Positions 40,933 to 52,478 are shown, counted from the stretch's first letter. The stretch is DNA of 60,064 bases from Acetobacteraceae bacterium (GCA_009693865.1 SHWL01000010.1:1-60064); one strand, 5' to 3'. The notes: generated from the letters alone by a model not told the origin. A program made the numbers and translations.

Positions 40933-42084
40933 ATGGCCTTGACCCCGCATTTCATCCAGACAACGGGCGCTCCGGCGCTTCAAGGCGCGGGCGATGGTGT
41001 GTTTGCCTGTCCCTGCGGGCAGTCGGTACTGATCGCGGGCTACCAACCCCGGAATTTCCTTAACATCGCGATCCAATGCGCCATCTGCGGCGAGGTGACC
41101 GAAACGCCCGGCGTCGCACCGGGCACGGCGCCTCCGCCGGCGGTGACGATCGTGGAGCGTGGCACGGAAAATCCTCCTGGGCCTCTTTCCGGTGACGCGG
41201 TCCTCTGCAGCCGGGAGGAGATCGACCGGCTCGCCACGCTCTATCTTCCGCGGAAAACAGATGACCTCACGTACCTCATCAGCGATGCGTTGCTCGATGA
41301 GATCGAAGCGGAGCAACGGCATCTGACTGGCGCCGCGCTCGATCCTTCACCCCATGCGGAAGGCCTCAGAGGTTTCAAGGAGCACCCCCTCGCCTGGGCG
41401 GTCGCGCATTTTCGGGACCGGTTGCGGGATCCCGATTGGGTGACCTTCGCGGACAGCCCCGACATGGTCGCGATGGCCGTGATCGCGTCGTATCGCGACC
41501 TGATCGCCAGTTGGGGGCACCATCCGTTGTTTCGCGCGATGCTCGGCACGGTCGCCGCGCAGGGGTACTCGTTTCACGCGATGGCGATGTTTGGCGCCGC
41601 GAAAGCCCTGTCTCTGGCTGGCAACCGCGTCGGCTTCGTGGCGACCGAGGCCATCAGCCCCAGAATCGTCGCCATGCGGCTCGCGCTTGGCGGGCCCGAT
41701 GACATGTCGGTCGCGGTCAGGCGGTTCGACAGATTCGAATGGCCCGATGGAGCGCCGGCGGAACCTCAGTTGGTGCGGGCCGCGGTGCTCGACGCCATGG
41801 CGGCCTCTCAGGGCCACATCAATCGCCTGCGGCCGGGGATGCTGATCCTGTCCGGTGGTGCCGCCGAGGGTATGTTCGATCAATTGTTGATCGACACGAT
41901 CGGCGCGGCACTGACGTCGCACGGGAAGCGGTATCGCGGACTGTCGGCGATGGGGGCGATCTTCCCGAAAGTGGTGCCGACGATGTATCCGCGTGAGGCA
42001 AGGTTCGGTTACGCGTTTTATCCCGCGGCGAATCCTGGCCTTGCTCCTGGCCACTCGGTCCAGATCGGTACTCGCGCCACGTAG
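40933..42084 (+). CDS. Hypothetical protein with N-terminal zinc ribbon
   Basis: A 383-residue protein that I do not recognise. Residues 26-54 carry CPCGQ and CAICGE (CxC plus CxxC), a probable zinc ribbon. The rest (about 95-370) is a globular domain with ASWGHHPLFRAML, SLAGNRVGFVATEA and SGGAAEGMFDQLLIDTIG. No signal peptide or membrane helix is seen. It lies 10 bp after the BamF gene, so they are likely co-transcribed, but the roles seem unrelated. The amidase gene follows convergently. Confidence 0.7.
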   Translation: MALTPHFIQTTGAPALQGAGDGVFACPCGQSVLIAGYQPRNFLNIAIQCAICGEVTETPGVAPGTAPPPAVTIVERGTENPPGPLSGDAVLCSREEIDRLATLYLPRKTDDLTYLISDALLDEIEAEQRHLTGAALDPSPHAEGLRGFKEHPLAWAVAHFRDRLRDPDWVTFADSPDMVAMAVIASYRDLIASWGHHPLFRAMLGTVAAQGYSFHAMAMFGAAKALSLAGNRVGFVATEAISPRIVAMRLALGGPDDMSVAVRRFDRFEWPDGAPAEPQLVRAAVLDAMAASQGHINRLRPGMLILSGGAAEGMFDQLLIDTIGAALTSHGKRYRGLSAMGAIFPKVVPTMYPREARFGYAFYPAANPGLAPGHSVQIGTRAT

Positions 42085-42176
42085 CCCGCTTGGATTCGAT
42101 ACGAACGCGTGGCGATCATGGTTCGATGATCGAGCCGAACCGGAACGAGTGTTGCCTGGATGATTGACCCATGCGC

Positions 42177-42302
42177 CTCCGTGCGCCCTCCATCGTCCTC
42201 CGTGATCTCCGTGCGAGGCCCTTCTCTTTGTTCAACGAGGCGGGCGCGGCAAAGCAAGAATCTCGCACGGAGATACCGAAGGACGATGGAGGGCGCACGG
42301 AG
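42177..42302. repeat. Inverted repeat with 41-bp arms
   Basis: Left arm 42177-42217 and right arm 42262-42302 match as reverse complements at about 38 of 41 positions around a 44-bp loop. The arms are Pro-codon-free and rich in CTCCGTGCG-type words. It lies downstream of the zinc-ribbon gene and could form a long terminator hairpin or be a small mobile element. Confidence 0.85.
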
Positions 42303-42355
42303 GTTGTTTGCGGGTCACACCATGAAAGGTTGGATTCCGTCTTTCAGGTGGAACG

Positions 42356-42431
42356 GGATCGGCAGCTCGGTCGGGAGACCGCCTCGTTCGCAATGAGGAG
42401 GTCAGGGGCTCGGTTCCCTTCAGGCCCGCCA
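42356..42431 (+). tRNA. tRNA-like sequence, anticodon CGC (Ala), probably degenerate
   Basis: A 76-nt stretch ends in GCCA and has exact canonical spacing: D arm GCTC/GACC with one mismatch, anticodon arm CCTCG-TTCGCAA-TGAGG with anticodon CGC, 5-nt variable loop, and T arm AGGGG-CTCGGTT-CCCTT. The acceptor GGATCGG/CAGGCCC has mismatches at pairs 3-70 and 6-67 and no G3:U70, the alanine identity pair. The T-loop begins with C. It is either a pseudogene or a divergent tRNA. Confidence 0.5.
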
Positions 42432-42478
42432 TCCGGCGTTTCATGCCACGGCTATTGGGAGCCGGCACGCGCGGCGGG

Positions 42479-43894
42479 TCAGCTTCGCTCCCACAACTGC
42501 TTCGCCAGGATCCCAACCCTGGCCTCGATCGCGGCGGCGGCATCAAGACAGACGTCTTCACGGTAGCGCGACCCAATCAGCTGCACGCCGACCGGATTGC
42601 CACCGGCGAGGCCCACGGGAACCACCGCCGCCGGCAGGCCAAGCACGTTGATCGAGGACATGAAGCGGAGATCGTTCCAAAACAGCGAATGGACGCGCGC
42701 GTCGCCGTCGAGATCGGCGCGGGCTCCCGGGGTGCGCCTCACCGAAACCGGCGTGAGCACGACCGGGTAGGTCTCAAGGAATGCCAGCCAGTTCCGCAGC
42801 ACCCGCGAGCGGCGGGCAATCGCCTCCATGTAGGCTCGGCCGTCCAGAATGGTCGCCATCTTCAGGAAACCGTCGAGCGTCTGGCGGAAATCGGCGCTGC
42901 CGTGCTCACGCATCTGGGCCTCCTGCAGCACTGACAGTTCGGTCATGATCAGGTCGCACCAGAGCCGCCAGGTGCCCGCCAGATCTGGCACTTCGGTCTC
43001 GGTGACATCGTAGCCGGCGTCGGCGAGATAACCGGCGGCGGCGCGGACCAGCGCGATGACATCGGCGTCGGTGTCCATGTCGCCCGGGATGCGGGCGAGC
43101 GCCACCTTGATCGGCCTGCTCAACGGCGGCCCTTCGAGCGGGGCCGGCACCCACCAGGGGTCGCGCACGTCGCTCTGGCTCATGACGTCCAGGCCAAGGC
43201 GCACGTCGCGTACCTCGCGGGCGAGCGGTCCTTGCGCGGACATGAATTGCGCCATCAGCGGACGTTCGGCCGCCGCGCTGGGATTGAACGCCGGGATGCG
43301 GCCCTGCGTCGGTTTGATCGTCGCGATGCCGTTACAGAAGGCCGGCCATCGCAGGGAGCCGCCGATGTCGTTGCCATGCGCGATCGCGCCGATACCGGCC
43401 GCGATCGACGCCCCGGCGCCGCCCGAGGAACCGCCGCAGGTGATCGCACTGTCCCACGGGTTCATCGTCGGACCATGCAGCGGATTGTCGGTGAAGCCGC
43501 GCATCGAAAACTCGGGGGTATTGGTGAGACCGATGATGATCGCGCCGGCCTTCCTGAGGTTTGCTGTCACGGGAGAGTCAGCCGCGGCGATGTTGTCCCT
43601 GAAGCCGGCGACACCGTTGGAGTTCGCCTGACCCTGGACGTCGATGTTGATCTTGATCGTCACCGGTACGCCATGGAGTTTCCCGGGTTCCGCGCCGCTC
43701 GCGGTGGCGCGATCCGCGGCGCGGGCGGCCGAGATCGCCTGCTCGCTCAGATCGACGACGACGGCGTTGAGCGCGGGGTTGACCGCATGCATCCGCTCGA
43801 CATGGGCCAGGACCACCTCTTCCGAACTGACGAGACCGTCCTTGATCGAGCCCGCCGTCTCGACCGCCGACCATTGCCAGATAGGTGTTGGCAT
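42479..43894 (-). CDS. Amidase (amidase signature family)
   Basis: A full-length 471-residue amidase-signature hydrolase. The triad Lys81 (PVTIKINID), Ser156/157 region in CGGSSGGAGAS and Ser180 in GNDIGGSLR are present, and the C-terminal GLPAAVVPVGLAGGNPVGVQ with an active-loop ending closes the fold. It cleaves an amide to acid and ammonia; the substrate is unknown. It is unrelated in position to the broken amidase at 57-740. Single gene, convergent with the zinc-ribbon gene. Confidence 0.93.
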   Translation of the reverse strand: MPTPIWQWSAVETAGSIKDGLVSSEEVVLAHVERMHAVNPALNAVVVDLSEQAISAARAADRATASGAEPGKLHGVPVTIKINIDVQGQANSNGVAGFRDNIAAADSPVTANLRKAGAIIIGLTNTPEFSMRGFTDNPLHGPTMNPWDSAITCGGSSGGAGASIAAGIGAIAHGNDIGGSLRWPAFCNGIATIKPTQGRIPAFNPSAAAERPLMAQFMSAQGPLAREVRDVRLGLDVMSQSDVRDPWWVPAPLEGPPLSRPIKVALARIPGDMDTDADVIALVRAAAGYLADAGYDVTETEVPDLAGTWRLWCDLIMTELSVLQEAQMREHGSADFRQTLDGFLKMATILDGRAYMEAIARRSRVLRNWLAFLETYPVVLTPVSVRRTPGARADLDGDARVHSLFWNDLRFMSSINVLGLPAAVVPVGLAGGNPVGVQLIGSRYREDVCLDAAAAIEARVGILAKQLWERS

Positions 43895-44088
43895 TGCTTG
43901 ATTCCCCTTGATTCGGACGAAAATCTACGCGCGGCGCGGGTTGGTGAACAGCGGCGCGGGCGTTTGAAACAACGCCCGGGACGGGAGCGCTGCCACCGAT
44001 GGAACGTGCCAACATGCGCGGGTTCGCCTGATATGGATCAGAGCCTGTTTCGAATATATGCCTGCCACCCACCGGCAGGCATCGAATT

Positions 44089-46247
<2,159 letters not shown>

Positions 46248-46301
46248 CGGTCATCCCCCACCCCCCCTTATCCTGATGCTTATGAAGCAGCCGCGTCGGT
46301 T

Positions 46302-46448
46302 TCATTTCAGGATGTCCGGCGGCGCCTTCGGGTACGAGCGCGGCCAGGTGACCTGGTCAGACGGCCCGGGAGGGAGAGGCGGCCCGAGCTTGCCGCAGGC
46401 GGTCAGCGCGAGGGTCAGCGCCAACATCGAAACGATCGCGGCTTTCAT
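46302..46448 (-). CDS. Small lipoprotein (LptM/YifL-like)
   Basis: A 48-residue lipoprotein with signal [17 protein letters not shown] (lipobox LTAC, Cys18) and a Pro-rich tail [17 protein letters not shown]. This is the type of short lipoprotein found after argH (often before lysA) in proteobacteria, related to LptM, which assists LPS transport assembly. Its ATG overlaps the argH stop (ATGA), strong evidence that it is real. No lysA follows; ligA does. Confidence 0.8.
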   Translation of the reverse strand: MKAAIVSMLALTLALTACGKLGPPLPPGPSDQVTWPRSYPKAPPDILK

Positions 46449-47854
46449 GACAGGACGCTCAACCACCGTGCCGCCTCACGCGCCACGTTCGCCGGCGCGG
46501 TGCCGCCATGGCTGACGCGGGAGGCGACCGAGGCCTCGACTGTCAACACTGAGAAGACCTCCGCCGTGATTCCGGGCTCGATGGCGCGCATCTCTTCCAG
46601 CGTCAGGCCGGCGAGGTCCACGCCCTTCTGTTCCGCCAGGCCGACCAGGGTGCCGGTGACATGATGAGCGCTCCGGAAGGGCAGTTTCAGCACCCGCACC
46701 AGCCAGTCGGCGAGATCGGTCGCGGTGGCGAAGCCCGACCCGGCGAACTCCCGCATGCGCGCGATATCCGGCGTCATGTCGCGCACCATGCCGGCCGTGG
46801 CGGCAAGCGACAGAGCCCAGGCCTCGGCGGCGTCGAAGACGGGTTCCTTGTCCTCCTGCATGTCCTTGGCATAGGCGAGCGGTAGGCCTTTCATCACCAT
46901 CAGCAGCCCGACCAGCGCGCCGGTCACGCGGCCGGTTTTGGCGCGCACCAGTTCGGCGGCATCGGGGTTGCGTTTTTGCGGCATGATGGAGCTGCCTGTC
47001 GTGAAGGCGTCGGACAGACGGATGAAGCGGTAAGGCGCGCTGCACCAGATGACGATTTCCTCGGCCAGCCGCGACAGATGCATCGCCGAGATCGCGGCCG
47101 CCGCCAGGAACTCCAGCGCGAAATCCCGGTCCGACACGGCGTCCAGGGAATTGGCCGACGGCCGGTCGAAGCCAAGCGCGGCGGCGGTCATGTCGCGATC
47201 GATCGGGAACGAGGTGCCCGCGAGCGCCGCTGAGCCCAAAGGCGAGACATTCATGCGCCGGCGGGCGTCGGCCAGACGGCCACGGTCGCGGTCCAGCATT
47301 TCCACGTAGGCCAGCAAATGATGCCCGAAGGTCACGGGCTGCGCGGTTTGCAGATGGGTGAAACCGGGCATTGGATCGGCGGCGTGCCCGGCCGCGCGGG
47401 CCGCCAGCGCGCGCATCAGATCGGAAATCTGTACCGTCAGCCCGTCGAGCGCATCGCGCACCCACAGCCGGAAATCGGTCGCGACCTGGTCGTTGCGGCT
47501 GCGCGCGGTGTGCAACCGTTTGCCGGCCTCACCGATGCGTTCGGTCAGCCGCGCCTCGATGTTCATGTGGATGTCTTCGAGCGCGGTCGCGAACGGGAAC
47601 GTCCCGGCCTCGATTTCCTGGGCGATCCCCCCTAGACCGGCGGTGATCGCGGCCACATCTTCAGCGGCGATGATCCCGATTTTCCCCAGCATGGCGGCGT
47701 GCGCCAGGGAGCCTTGAATGTCCTGGCGCCAGAGCTTTTTATCGAACCCGATGGAGGCGTTGATGTCCTCCATGATCGCGGCCGGACCGGCGGCGAAGCG
47801 CCCGCCCCATTGCTGGTTGGCCGGTGTGTCGCGACGGTCTGCTGTATCGTTCAA
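46445..47854 (-). CDS. argH: Argininosuccinate lyase
   Basis: A 469-residue fumarase-superfamily lyase, last step of arginine synthesis (argininosuccinate to arginine and fumarate). [45 protein letters not shown] and the signature loop [12 protein letters not shown] are intact. It is divergent from tlpA (12 bp between starts) and coupled to the small lipoprotein downstream. Complete. Confidence 0.97.
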   Translation of the reverse strand: MNDTADRRDTPANQQWGGRFAAGPAAIMEDINASIGFDKKLWRQDIQGSLAHAAMLGKIGIIAAEDVAAITAGLGGIAQEIEAGTFPFATALEDIHMNIEARLTERIGEAGKRLHTARSRNDQVATDFRLWVRDALDGLTVQISDLMRALAARAAGHAADPMPGFTHLQTAQPVTFGHHLLAYVEMLDRDRGRLADARRRMNVSPLGSAALAGTSFPIDRDMTAAALGFDRPSANSLDAVSDRDFALEFLAAAAISAMHLSRLAEEIVIWCSAPYRFIRLSDAFTTGSSIMPQKRNPDAAELVRAKTGRVTGALVGLLMVMKGLPLAYAKDMQEDKEPVFDAAEAWALSLAATAGMVRDMTPDIARMREFAGSGFATATDLADWLVRVLKLPFRSAHHVTGTLVGLAEQKGVDLAGLTLEEMRAIEPGITAEVFSVLTVEASVASRVSHGGTAPANVAREAARWLSVLS

Positions 47855-47866
47855 GGGGAGGCTTCC

Positions 47867-48412
47867 GTGATCTCACGCCGGGCGGTTCTGGCGGCTGGCG
47901 CGACCCTAACCGCGGTGCTGGCGCCGCGCAAACCATGGGCGCGGGGTCTACCGGACCTCGCCGGCGTCCTTGTGCCGGTCAATCCGCCGAAACCTCCGCC
48001 GGAGGGCGTTTTCCTCGACGCGCAAGGGAAGGAGCACCGGCTGGCGGAATTCGTTGGCCACGGGATGGTGATCAATTTCTGGGCCACCTGGTGCAAGCCT
48101 TGCGTCGCTGAAATGCCGTCGCTGTCGGCCTTGGCCATGGCCCTGGCACCGCGCGGCATCGCGGTTCTGCCGCTGTCGTCCGACCGGGGCGGGGCGAAGG
48201 TCGTCTCCGAGTGGTACGAGACGCACAAAATCACCGGTTTACCGATCCTGCTCGATCCCCGCGGGGTGCTGTCGCGCGCGTGGGGCGGGCAGGGGATCCC
48301 GACCACCCACATCATTGCCCGCGATGGGACGGAACGCGCGCGGTTGGCGGGCGCGGCGGACTGGTCGACCCCGGCCGCGGTCGCGCTGATCGGCAAGCTG
48401 GTGGAGGGGTAA
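47867..48412 (+). CDS. TlpA-like thiol-disulfide oxidoreductase
   Basis: A 181-residue exported thioredoxin-fold protein. The N-terminal [17 protein letters not shown] resembles a Tat signal. The redox motif is WCKPC in [15 protein letters not shown], followed by [16 protein letters not shown] with the cis-Pro. It likely reduces periplasmic disulfides, for example in cytochrome maturation. The start is GTG 47867 with a GGGGAGG ribosome site. It is divergent from argH, a common alphaproteobacterial arrangement. Confidence 0.9.
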   Translation: MISRRAVLAAGATLTAVLAPRKPWARGLPDLAGVLVPVNPPKPPPEGVFLDAQGKEHRLAEFVGHGMVINFWATWCKPCVAEMPSLSALAMALAPRGIAVLPLSSDRGGAKVVSEWYETHKITGLPILLDPRGVLSRAWGGQGIPTTHIIARDGTERARLAGAADWSTPAAVALIGKLVEG

Positions 48413-48486
48413 GGGCCGGGGGGGCGATGGTCTTACGGACTTGACGAGACTTACCAAATTGACCATGATGCTTTTGGAGGCAAAAG

Positions 48487-49227
48487 ATGTTGTCGACGAG
48501 GGCGAAGGTCGGGAAGGCGCGCGCGGGACAGGCTGATTCCGCGGGCAGGATTGGCCGTCCCGGTACCGGACGGGTTGTGGCCTTGCCCGTAAGCAGCGCC
48601 AACCGGGCGAAGCCAATCGTCATTCCGGTACGGGCAAAAACCGAAAGAGCGCTCGCCATCGATCCCGGCCTGATGACCGATTTGATGGAAACCTATGCTG
48701 AGGCGCTTGAAAGGAGCCGTCTCATTGGGCGTCCAGTGCGCTTCGAGGTGGACGTAAGGCCCCGGGGAGCTCCGGACATTATCCCGGTCGACGACCGGCC
48801 GTCGGCCGCCGCCGGGGACGACGGACTTGAGGCGGCCTTTGACGCCGCGCGCACGCGCGGACGCGTTCGTGTGGCCGAGATACTGGGTGGAGACGACATG
48901 CTGAGCGCTGAGGCGTTTGCCTCGCTGATCGGCACGAGCCGGATGACAGTGAACGTCAGGCGCCAGAACCACCGGATCCTGGGTCTGGAAGGCGCGAAGC
49001 GCGGCTACCGTTTCCCGAACTGGCAATTGGGAAAGGACGGTAAGCCCTTTTCCGCGTTGCCAGCTCTCTTCGAACGTTTCGATGAGGATCCCTGGCCGGT
49101 CTATTTTTTCCTGGTCCGGCGCCACCCCGAACTTGGCGGCAAGACCGGCCGCGACGCTTTGTGGTTGGGCTGGACCGCCAAGGTCCTTGAGGCGGCCGAT
49201 AGCGTCGCCAGGGGAGATTTCGCTTGA
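48487..49227 (+). CDS. Xre/MbcA/ParS-type antitoxin of a RES toxin
   Basis: A 246-residue antitoxin. Residues 125-185 look like a helix-turn-helix DNA-binding part (AFASLIGTSRMTVNVRRQNH), and the end (SALPALFERFDEDPWPVYFF then GRDALWLGWTAK) is the toxin-binding MbcA/ParS domain. The N-terminal 120 residues are unusual for the family, which is often about 150 residues. ATG 48487 has GGAGG upstream. The RES toxin follows 1 bp after the stop. The pair would be a RES/Xre type II system. Confidence 0.85.
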   Translation: MLSTRAKVGKARAGQADSAGRIGRPGTGRVVALPVSSANRAKPIVIPVRAKTERALAIDPGLMTDLMETYAEALERSRLIGRPVRFEVDVRPRGAPDIIPVDDRPSAAAGDDGLEAAFDAARTRGRVRVAEILGGDDMLSAEAFASLIGTSRMTVNVRRQNHRILGLEGAKRGYRFPNWQLGKDGKPFSALPALFERFDEDPWPVYFFLVRRHPELGGKTGRDALWLGWTAKVLEAADSVARGDFA

Positions 49228-49228
49228 A

Positions 49229-49849
49229 ATGAGGCGGCCTCGCCGTCCGCCGCTCCCATCCGCCGCATTCAATCGCGTAATCCTCGAAAAGGCGATCGTG
49301 CCGGCCGGTGCGCGGTTTGGGCGCATCTATGAGGCACGGCATCTGGACCCAATCGGGTTCGGCAAGGGCCCGAGCCGCTTCAGTGATCCTCGTCGTCTCG
49401 TTGCACGAAATCGCTTCGGTGTCCTGTATCTCGGAAGCTCACTCAAGGTTTGTTTTGTCGAAGCAATCCTCCGGGATGACCGCGATGGCGCGGTCGGCGA
49501 TCATGAAATCGGGAACGCGTCGTTGGGCCGCTACCGGTATGCCGAGATCGAAGTGATTGACGCCCTGACACTGGTGGACCTGCGTGCCGACGGACCAATT
49601 CGCAAGGGTATTCCCAGCGACGTCGCCGGGGCGTCCGCCCAATCGCTTGCGAGGGCCTGGTCGGCGGCCTGCCACGATCATCCAGACGCACCCGATGGAA
49701 TCGTTTACGCCTCGCGGCTGAACGAGGAGACCAACCTCGCGATCTATGGGCGTGCCGTCCCAAAGCTTAAATCAGTTCGCGTCCAGCCGCTGGTTTCGGC
49801 TTCGGGATTCGCGGACGTTCTGAATACTCTTCGCGTGGCGCTCATCTGA
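49229..49849 (+). CDS. RES-domain toxin
   Basis: A 206-residue RES-domain protein; family members degrade NAD+ and stop growth. Conserved parts: GARFGRIYEARHLDPIGFG, SRFSDPRRLVARNRFGVLY with the Arg, Ser and Tyr positions, LGSSLKVCFVEAIL with the Glu, and a C-terminal DGIVYASRLNEETNLAIYG. Translation starts at ATG 49229 just after the antitoxin. The gene is complete, so activity is plausible. Confidence 0.87.
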   Translation: MRRPRRPPLPSAAFNRVILEKAIVPAGARFGRIYEARHLDPIGFGKGPSRFSDPRRLVARNRFGVLYLGSSLKVCFVEAILRDDRDGAVGDHEIGNASLGRYRYAEIEVIDALTLVDLRADGPIRKGIPSDVAGASAQSLARAWSAACHDHPDAPDGIVYASRLNEETNLAIYGRAVPKLKSVRVQPLVSASGFADVLNTLRVALI

Positions 49850-49917
49850 CCGCCCCGCTCTGATCGGTCCCGCGTACTTCGCCGTGCTGACATCGGGATG
49901 GAGGGTGGCGAATAATC

Positions 49918-50250
49918 TTACCGCTCCGGGTCGTCCCTATCCGTCCCGACCTCAATGTCCGTGCTGATCGCGTCGGCGTCGTCTTCCAGGTCGGCGGCGT
50001 CCTCCAGGACGTCCTCGTCCTCGGTATCCTCCACGCCCTCGACCTCCACCTCCTCGATTCCCGATTCCGGCACGGGTTTTTTCAACGCTCTGGTATCGGC
50101 GACATTGCCACCCATCCGGCGCGGCCGCGGCCGCCCCAATGGCTGCTCGACCCCGCATTTCGGGCATACGGCGGGAACCCGGGCCAGGTCGTAGAAGCGC
50201 GCCTGGCAGGAGACACAGACTCGCTTGGCGCCAAGTTCTGGCTTCGCCAT
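49918..50250 (-). CDS. TIGR02300 (FYDLN acid) protein
   Basis: A 110-residue protein. The N-terminus has a zinc-ribbon-like [15 protein letters not shown] with CPKCG and the eponymous FYDL, then an acidic tail ([18 protein letters not shown]). The family is conserved in alphaproteobacteria next to aroA, but its function is unknown. It is divergent from aroA with 153 bp between starts. ATG 50250 fits the domain start. Confidence 0.93.
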   Translation of the reverse strand: MAKPELGAKRVCVSCQARFYDLARVPAVCPKCGVEQPLGRPRPRRMGGNVADTRALKKPVPESGIEEVEVEGVEDTEDEDVLEDAADLEDDADAISTDIEVGTDRDDPER

Positions 50251-50403
50251 CGCGGAAGGCCCTTCAATCGCGGGATGATCGGGGTTTGGAGCGCGCGGCC
50301 ATGCCATCCCGGCTGGCGGCTGTCAAACAGGATTCCGGGCTGTATAGGTACTGACGCGGGGACATCGTGTCCCGCGGACCGCTCAACCGAGGAAAAGCCG
50401 TTC

Positions 50404-51744
50404 ATGGATCACGCTGCTCTCCGTCCGATGGTCAGCCGCCGCGCATCGGGGCCGCTGTCCGGCACGATCGCTGTCCCCGGCGATAAATCCATCAGCCACC
50501 GGGCGTTGATGTTCGGCGCGCTGGCGGTGGGCGAGACCCGAATCACGGGACTTTTGACCGGCGAGGACGTCCTGCGCACCGCCGCCGCCATGCGTGCTCT
50601 GGGCGCCGAGGTCACGTGCGACCCAGACGGGGTCTGGCGAGTCGCGGGGCGTGGTGTTGGCGGACTGACCGAGCCCGCGGACGTGTTGGACATGGGTAAC
50701 TCCGGCACGGCGGCGCGTCTGCTGTGCGGAATTCTCGCCAGCCATCCAATTTTTTCCATCATGACCGGTGACGCCAGCATGCGCCGCCGCCCGATGCGCC
50801 GGGTGATCGATCCGTTGACCCTGGCCGGCGCTCGCTTCGCCTCCCGTGCCGGCGGCCTGTTGCCGCTGGCGATCGAGGGCGCGCCCGACGCTCTGCCGCT
50901 GGATTATCGCGTGCCGGTACCGTCGGCCCAGGTGAAATCGGCGGTGTTGCTTGCGGGGTTGAACGCGCGAGGGATCACGCGGGTGGAGGAGCCAGAGGCC
51001 ACCCGGGACCACACCGAGAATATGCTCCGCCATTTCGGCGCCACGGTGCATGTCGAGATCGCCGGCGGCGGACGGATCATTACTTTGCATGGTCAGCCTG
51101 AGTTGCGCGCGGCGGATGTCGCGGTGCCCGGCGATCCATCCTCGGCCGCGTTTCCGCTGGTGGCGGCGCTGCTGGTGCCAGGCTCGTCCGTGACGATCCC
51201 ATCCGTGGGGCTGAACCCGCTGCGTACCGGATTGTTGCTGACGTTGGAGGAAATGGGCGCCGCGGTGACCATCGTGAACCGCCGGGTCGAAGGCGGCGAA
51301 CCGGTGGGCGACCTGGTCGTTTCCGGCACGGCCTTGCGTGGCGTCGACGTGCCACCTGGCCGCGCGCCGACAATGATCGACGAGTATCCGATCCTGGCCG
51401 TGGCCGCCTCGGGCGCGACGGGCGTCACCCGGATGCGCGGCCTGAAGGAGTTGCGGGTGAAGGAAAGCGACCGCCTGGCCGCGACGGCCGCGCTGCTGAG
51501 CGGAAACGGAATCCGGGTCGAGATCGACGGCGATGACCTGATTGTTCACGGCACCGGCGGCACGGTTCCCGGTGGCGGGTTGGTCGAGACCCATATGGAC
51601 CACCGCATCGCCATGGCGGCGCTCGTCCTTGGGGTGAACAGCGAACAGCCGGTCCGCGTCGATGACGCCAGTTTCATCGACACCAGTTTCCCGGGGTTTG
51701 TCGCGCTGATGACCGGTCTGGGCGCAACCATCGCTGACGTCTGA
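50404..51744 (+). CDS. aroA: EPSP synthase (3-phosphoshikimate 1-carboxyvinyltransferase), class II-like
   Basis: A 446-residue shikimate-pathway enzyme that joins PEP to shikimate-3-phosphate. [38 protein letters not shown] and RDHTENML are class II (CP4-like) hallmarks. The fourth class II motif Asn-x-Thr-Arg reads NPLR here (Leu for Thr), and the active-site loop is GNSGTAARL with Gly where CP4 has Ala. It is complete, with cmk 5 bp downstream, the standard aroA-cmk order. Confidence 0.97.
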   Translation: MDHAALRPMVSRRASGPLSGTIAVPGDKSISHRALMFGALAVGETRITGLLTGEDVLRTAAAMRALGAEVTCDPDGVWRVAGRGVGGLTEPADVLDMGNSGTAARLLCGILASHPIFSIMTGDASMRRRPMRRVIDPLTLAGARFASRAGGLLPLAIEGAPDALPLDYRVPVPSAQVKSAVLLAGLNARGITRVEEPEATRDHTENMLRHFGATVHVEIAGGGRIITLHGQPELRAADVAVPGDPSSAAFPLVAALLVPGSSVTIPSVGLNPLRTGLLLTLEEMGAAVTIVNRRVEGGEPVGDLVVSGTALRGVDVPPGRAPTMIDEYPILAVAASGATGVTRMRGLKELRVKESDRLAATAALLSGNGIRVEIDGDDLIVHGTGGTVPGGGLVETHMDHRIAMAALVLGVNSEQPVRVDDASFIDTSFPGFVALMTGLGATIADV

Positions 51745-51749
51745 CCGTC

Positions 51750-52385
51750 ATGAGCAGGTGGATCATCGCGATCGACGGGCCGGCGGCGGCGGGGAAGGGC
51801 ACACTGGCTCGCCGTCTGGCGGCATATCTGCGGCTGCCCTACCTCGACACTGGGTTGCTGTATCGCGCGGTTGGACGCCGCGTGCTTGACCGGGATGAGA
51901 GTCCGACCGACGCGGCGGCGGCCGAATGCGCGGCGCTTGCTTTGCAGCCCGAGGACATGGAGCGGACCGACCTGCGCGACCCCGCGGCCGACGCCGCGGC
52001 CAGCGCTGTCGCGGACGTGAGGGGGGTCCGCGCGGCCCTGCTGGATTTTCAACGCCGCTTCGGTGCCGAGCGTGGCGCGGTGCTGGATGGGCGGGATATC
52101 GGGACCGTGATCTTCCCGAACGCCGATCTGAAGCTGTTCGTCACCGCGAGCCCCGAGGCGCGGGCGCATCGCCGCTGGCTGGAATTACGGGGCCGAGGCC
52201 TGGGCGCGGATCTGCTGGACGTGGAGCGGGACATCCGCGCCCGCGATGCGCGGGACATCGCGCGGACAGCGTCGCCGCTGGTCCCCGCGGCCGATGCCAT
52301 CCCGATCGACACGACAACGCTGGACGCCGATGCGGCCTTCGCGGTGGCTCTGCGGGCCGCGCGATCGCGTTTTGGTCTTGAATAA
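51750..52385 (+). CDS. cmk: Cytidylate kinase
   Basis: A 211-residue nucleoside-monophosphate kinase with P-loop IDGPAAAGKGTLARRLA, YLDTGLLYRAVG, LDGRDIGTVIFPNADLKLFV and the RDARDIARTASPLVPAADA lid. It converts CMP and dCMP to the diphosphates. It overlaps neither neighbour but is 5 bp from aroA. The usual rpsA partner is displaced by a toxin-antitoxin pair. Complete. Confidence 0.96.
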   Translation: MSRWIIAIDGPAAAGKGTLARRLAAYLRLPYLDTGLLYRAVGRRVLDRDESPTDAAAAECAALALQPEDMERTDLRDPAADAAASAVADVRGVRAALLDFQRRFGAERGAVLDGRDIGTVIFPNADLKLFVTASPEARAHRRWLELRGRGLGADLLDVERDIRARDARDIARTASPLVPAADAIPIDTTTLDADAAFAVALRAARSRFGLE

Positions 52386-52393
52386 TCTGACCA

Positions 52394-52410
52394 GGTCAGT
52401 TAACCTGACC
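52394..52410. promoter_or_regulatory. Operator-like inverted repeat before the Phd/PIN pair
   Basis: GGTCAG and CTGACC flank TTAAC, and another CTGACC lies at 52387-52392. The site sits 69 bp before the antitoxin start and could be where the antitoxin represses its operon. Confidence 0.45.
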
Positions 52411-52478
52411 AAGTAGGAAATTCCTGGTCGCGCGAAAAAATCCCGCCGCCGTTAACACCTTGTCAACCTGGTGCCGTT

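Larger units (their letters stand above)
42085..42478. other. 394-bp non-coding region with inverted repeat and tRNA-like sequence
   Basis: No protein gene is supported here. It contains a 41-bp-arm inverted repeat (42177-42302) and a 76-nt tRNA-shaped sequence (42356-42431), both listed separately. The rest is featureless. Confidence 0.6.
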
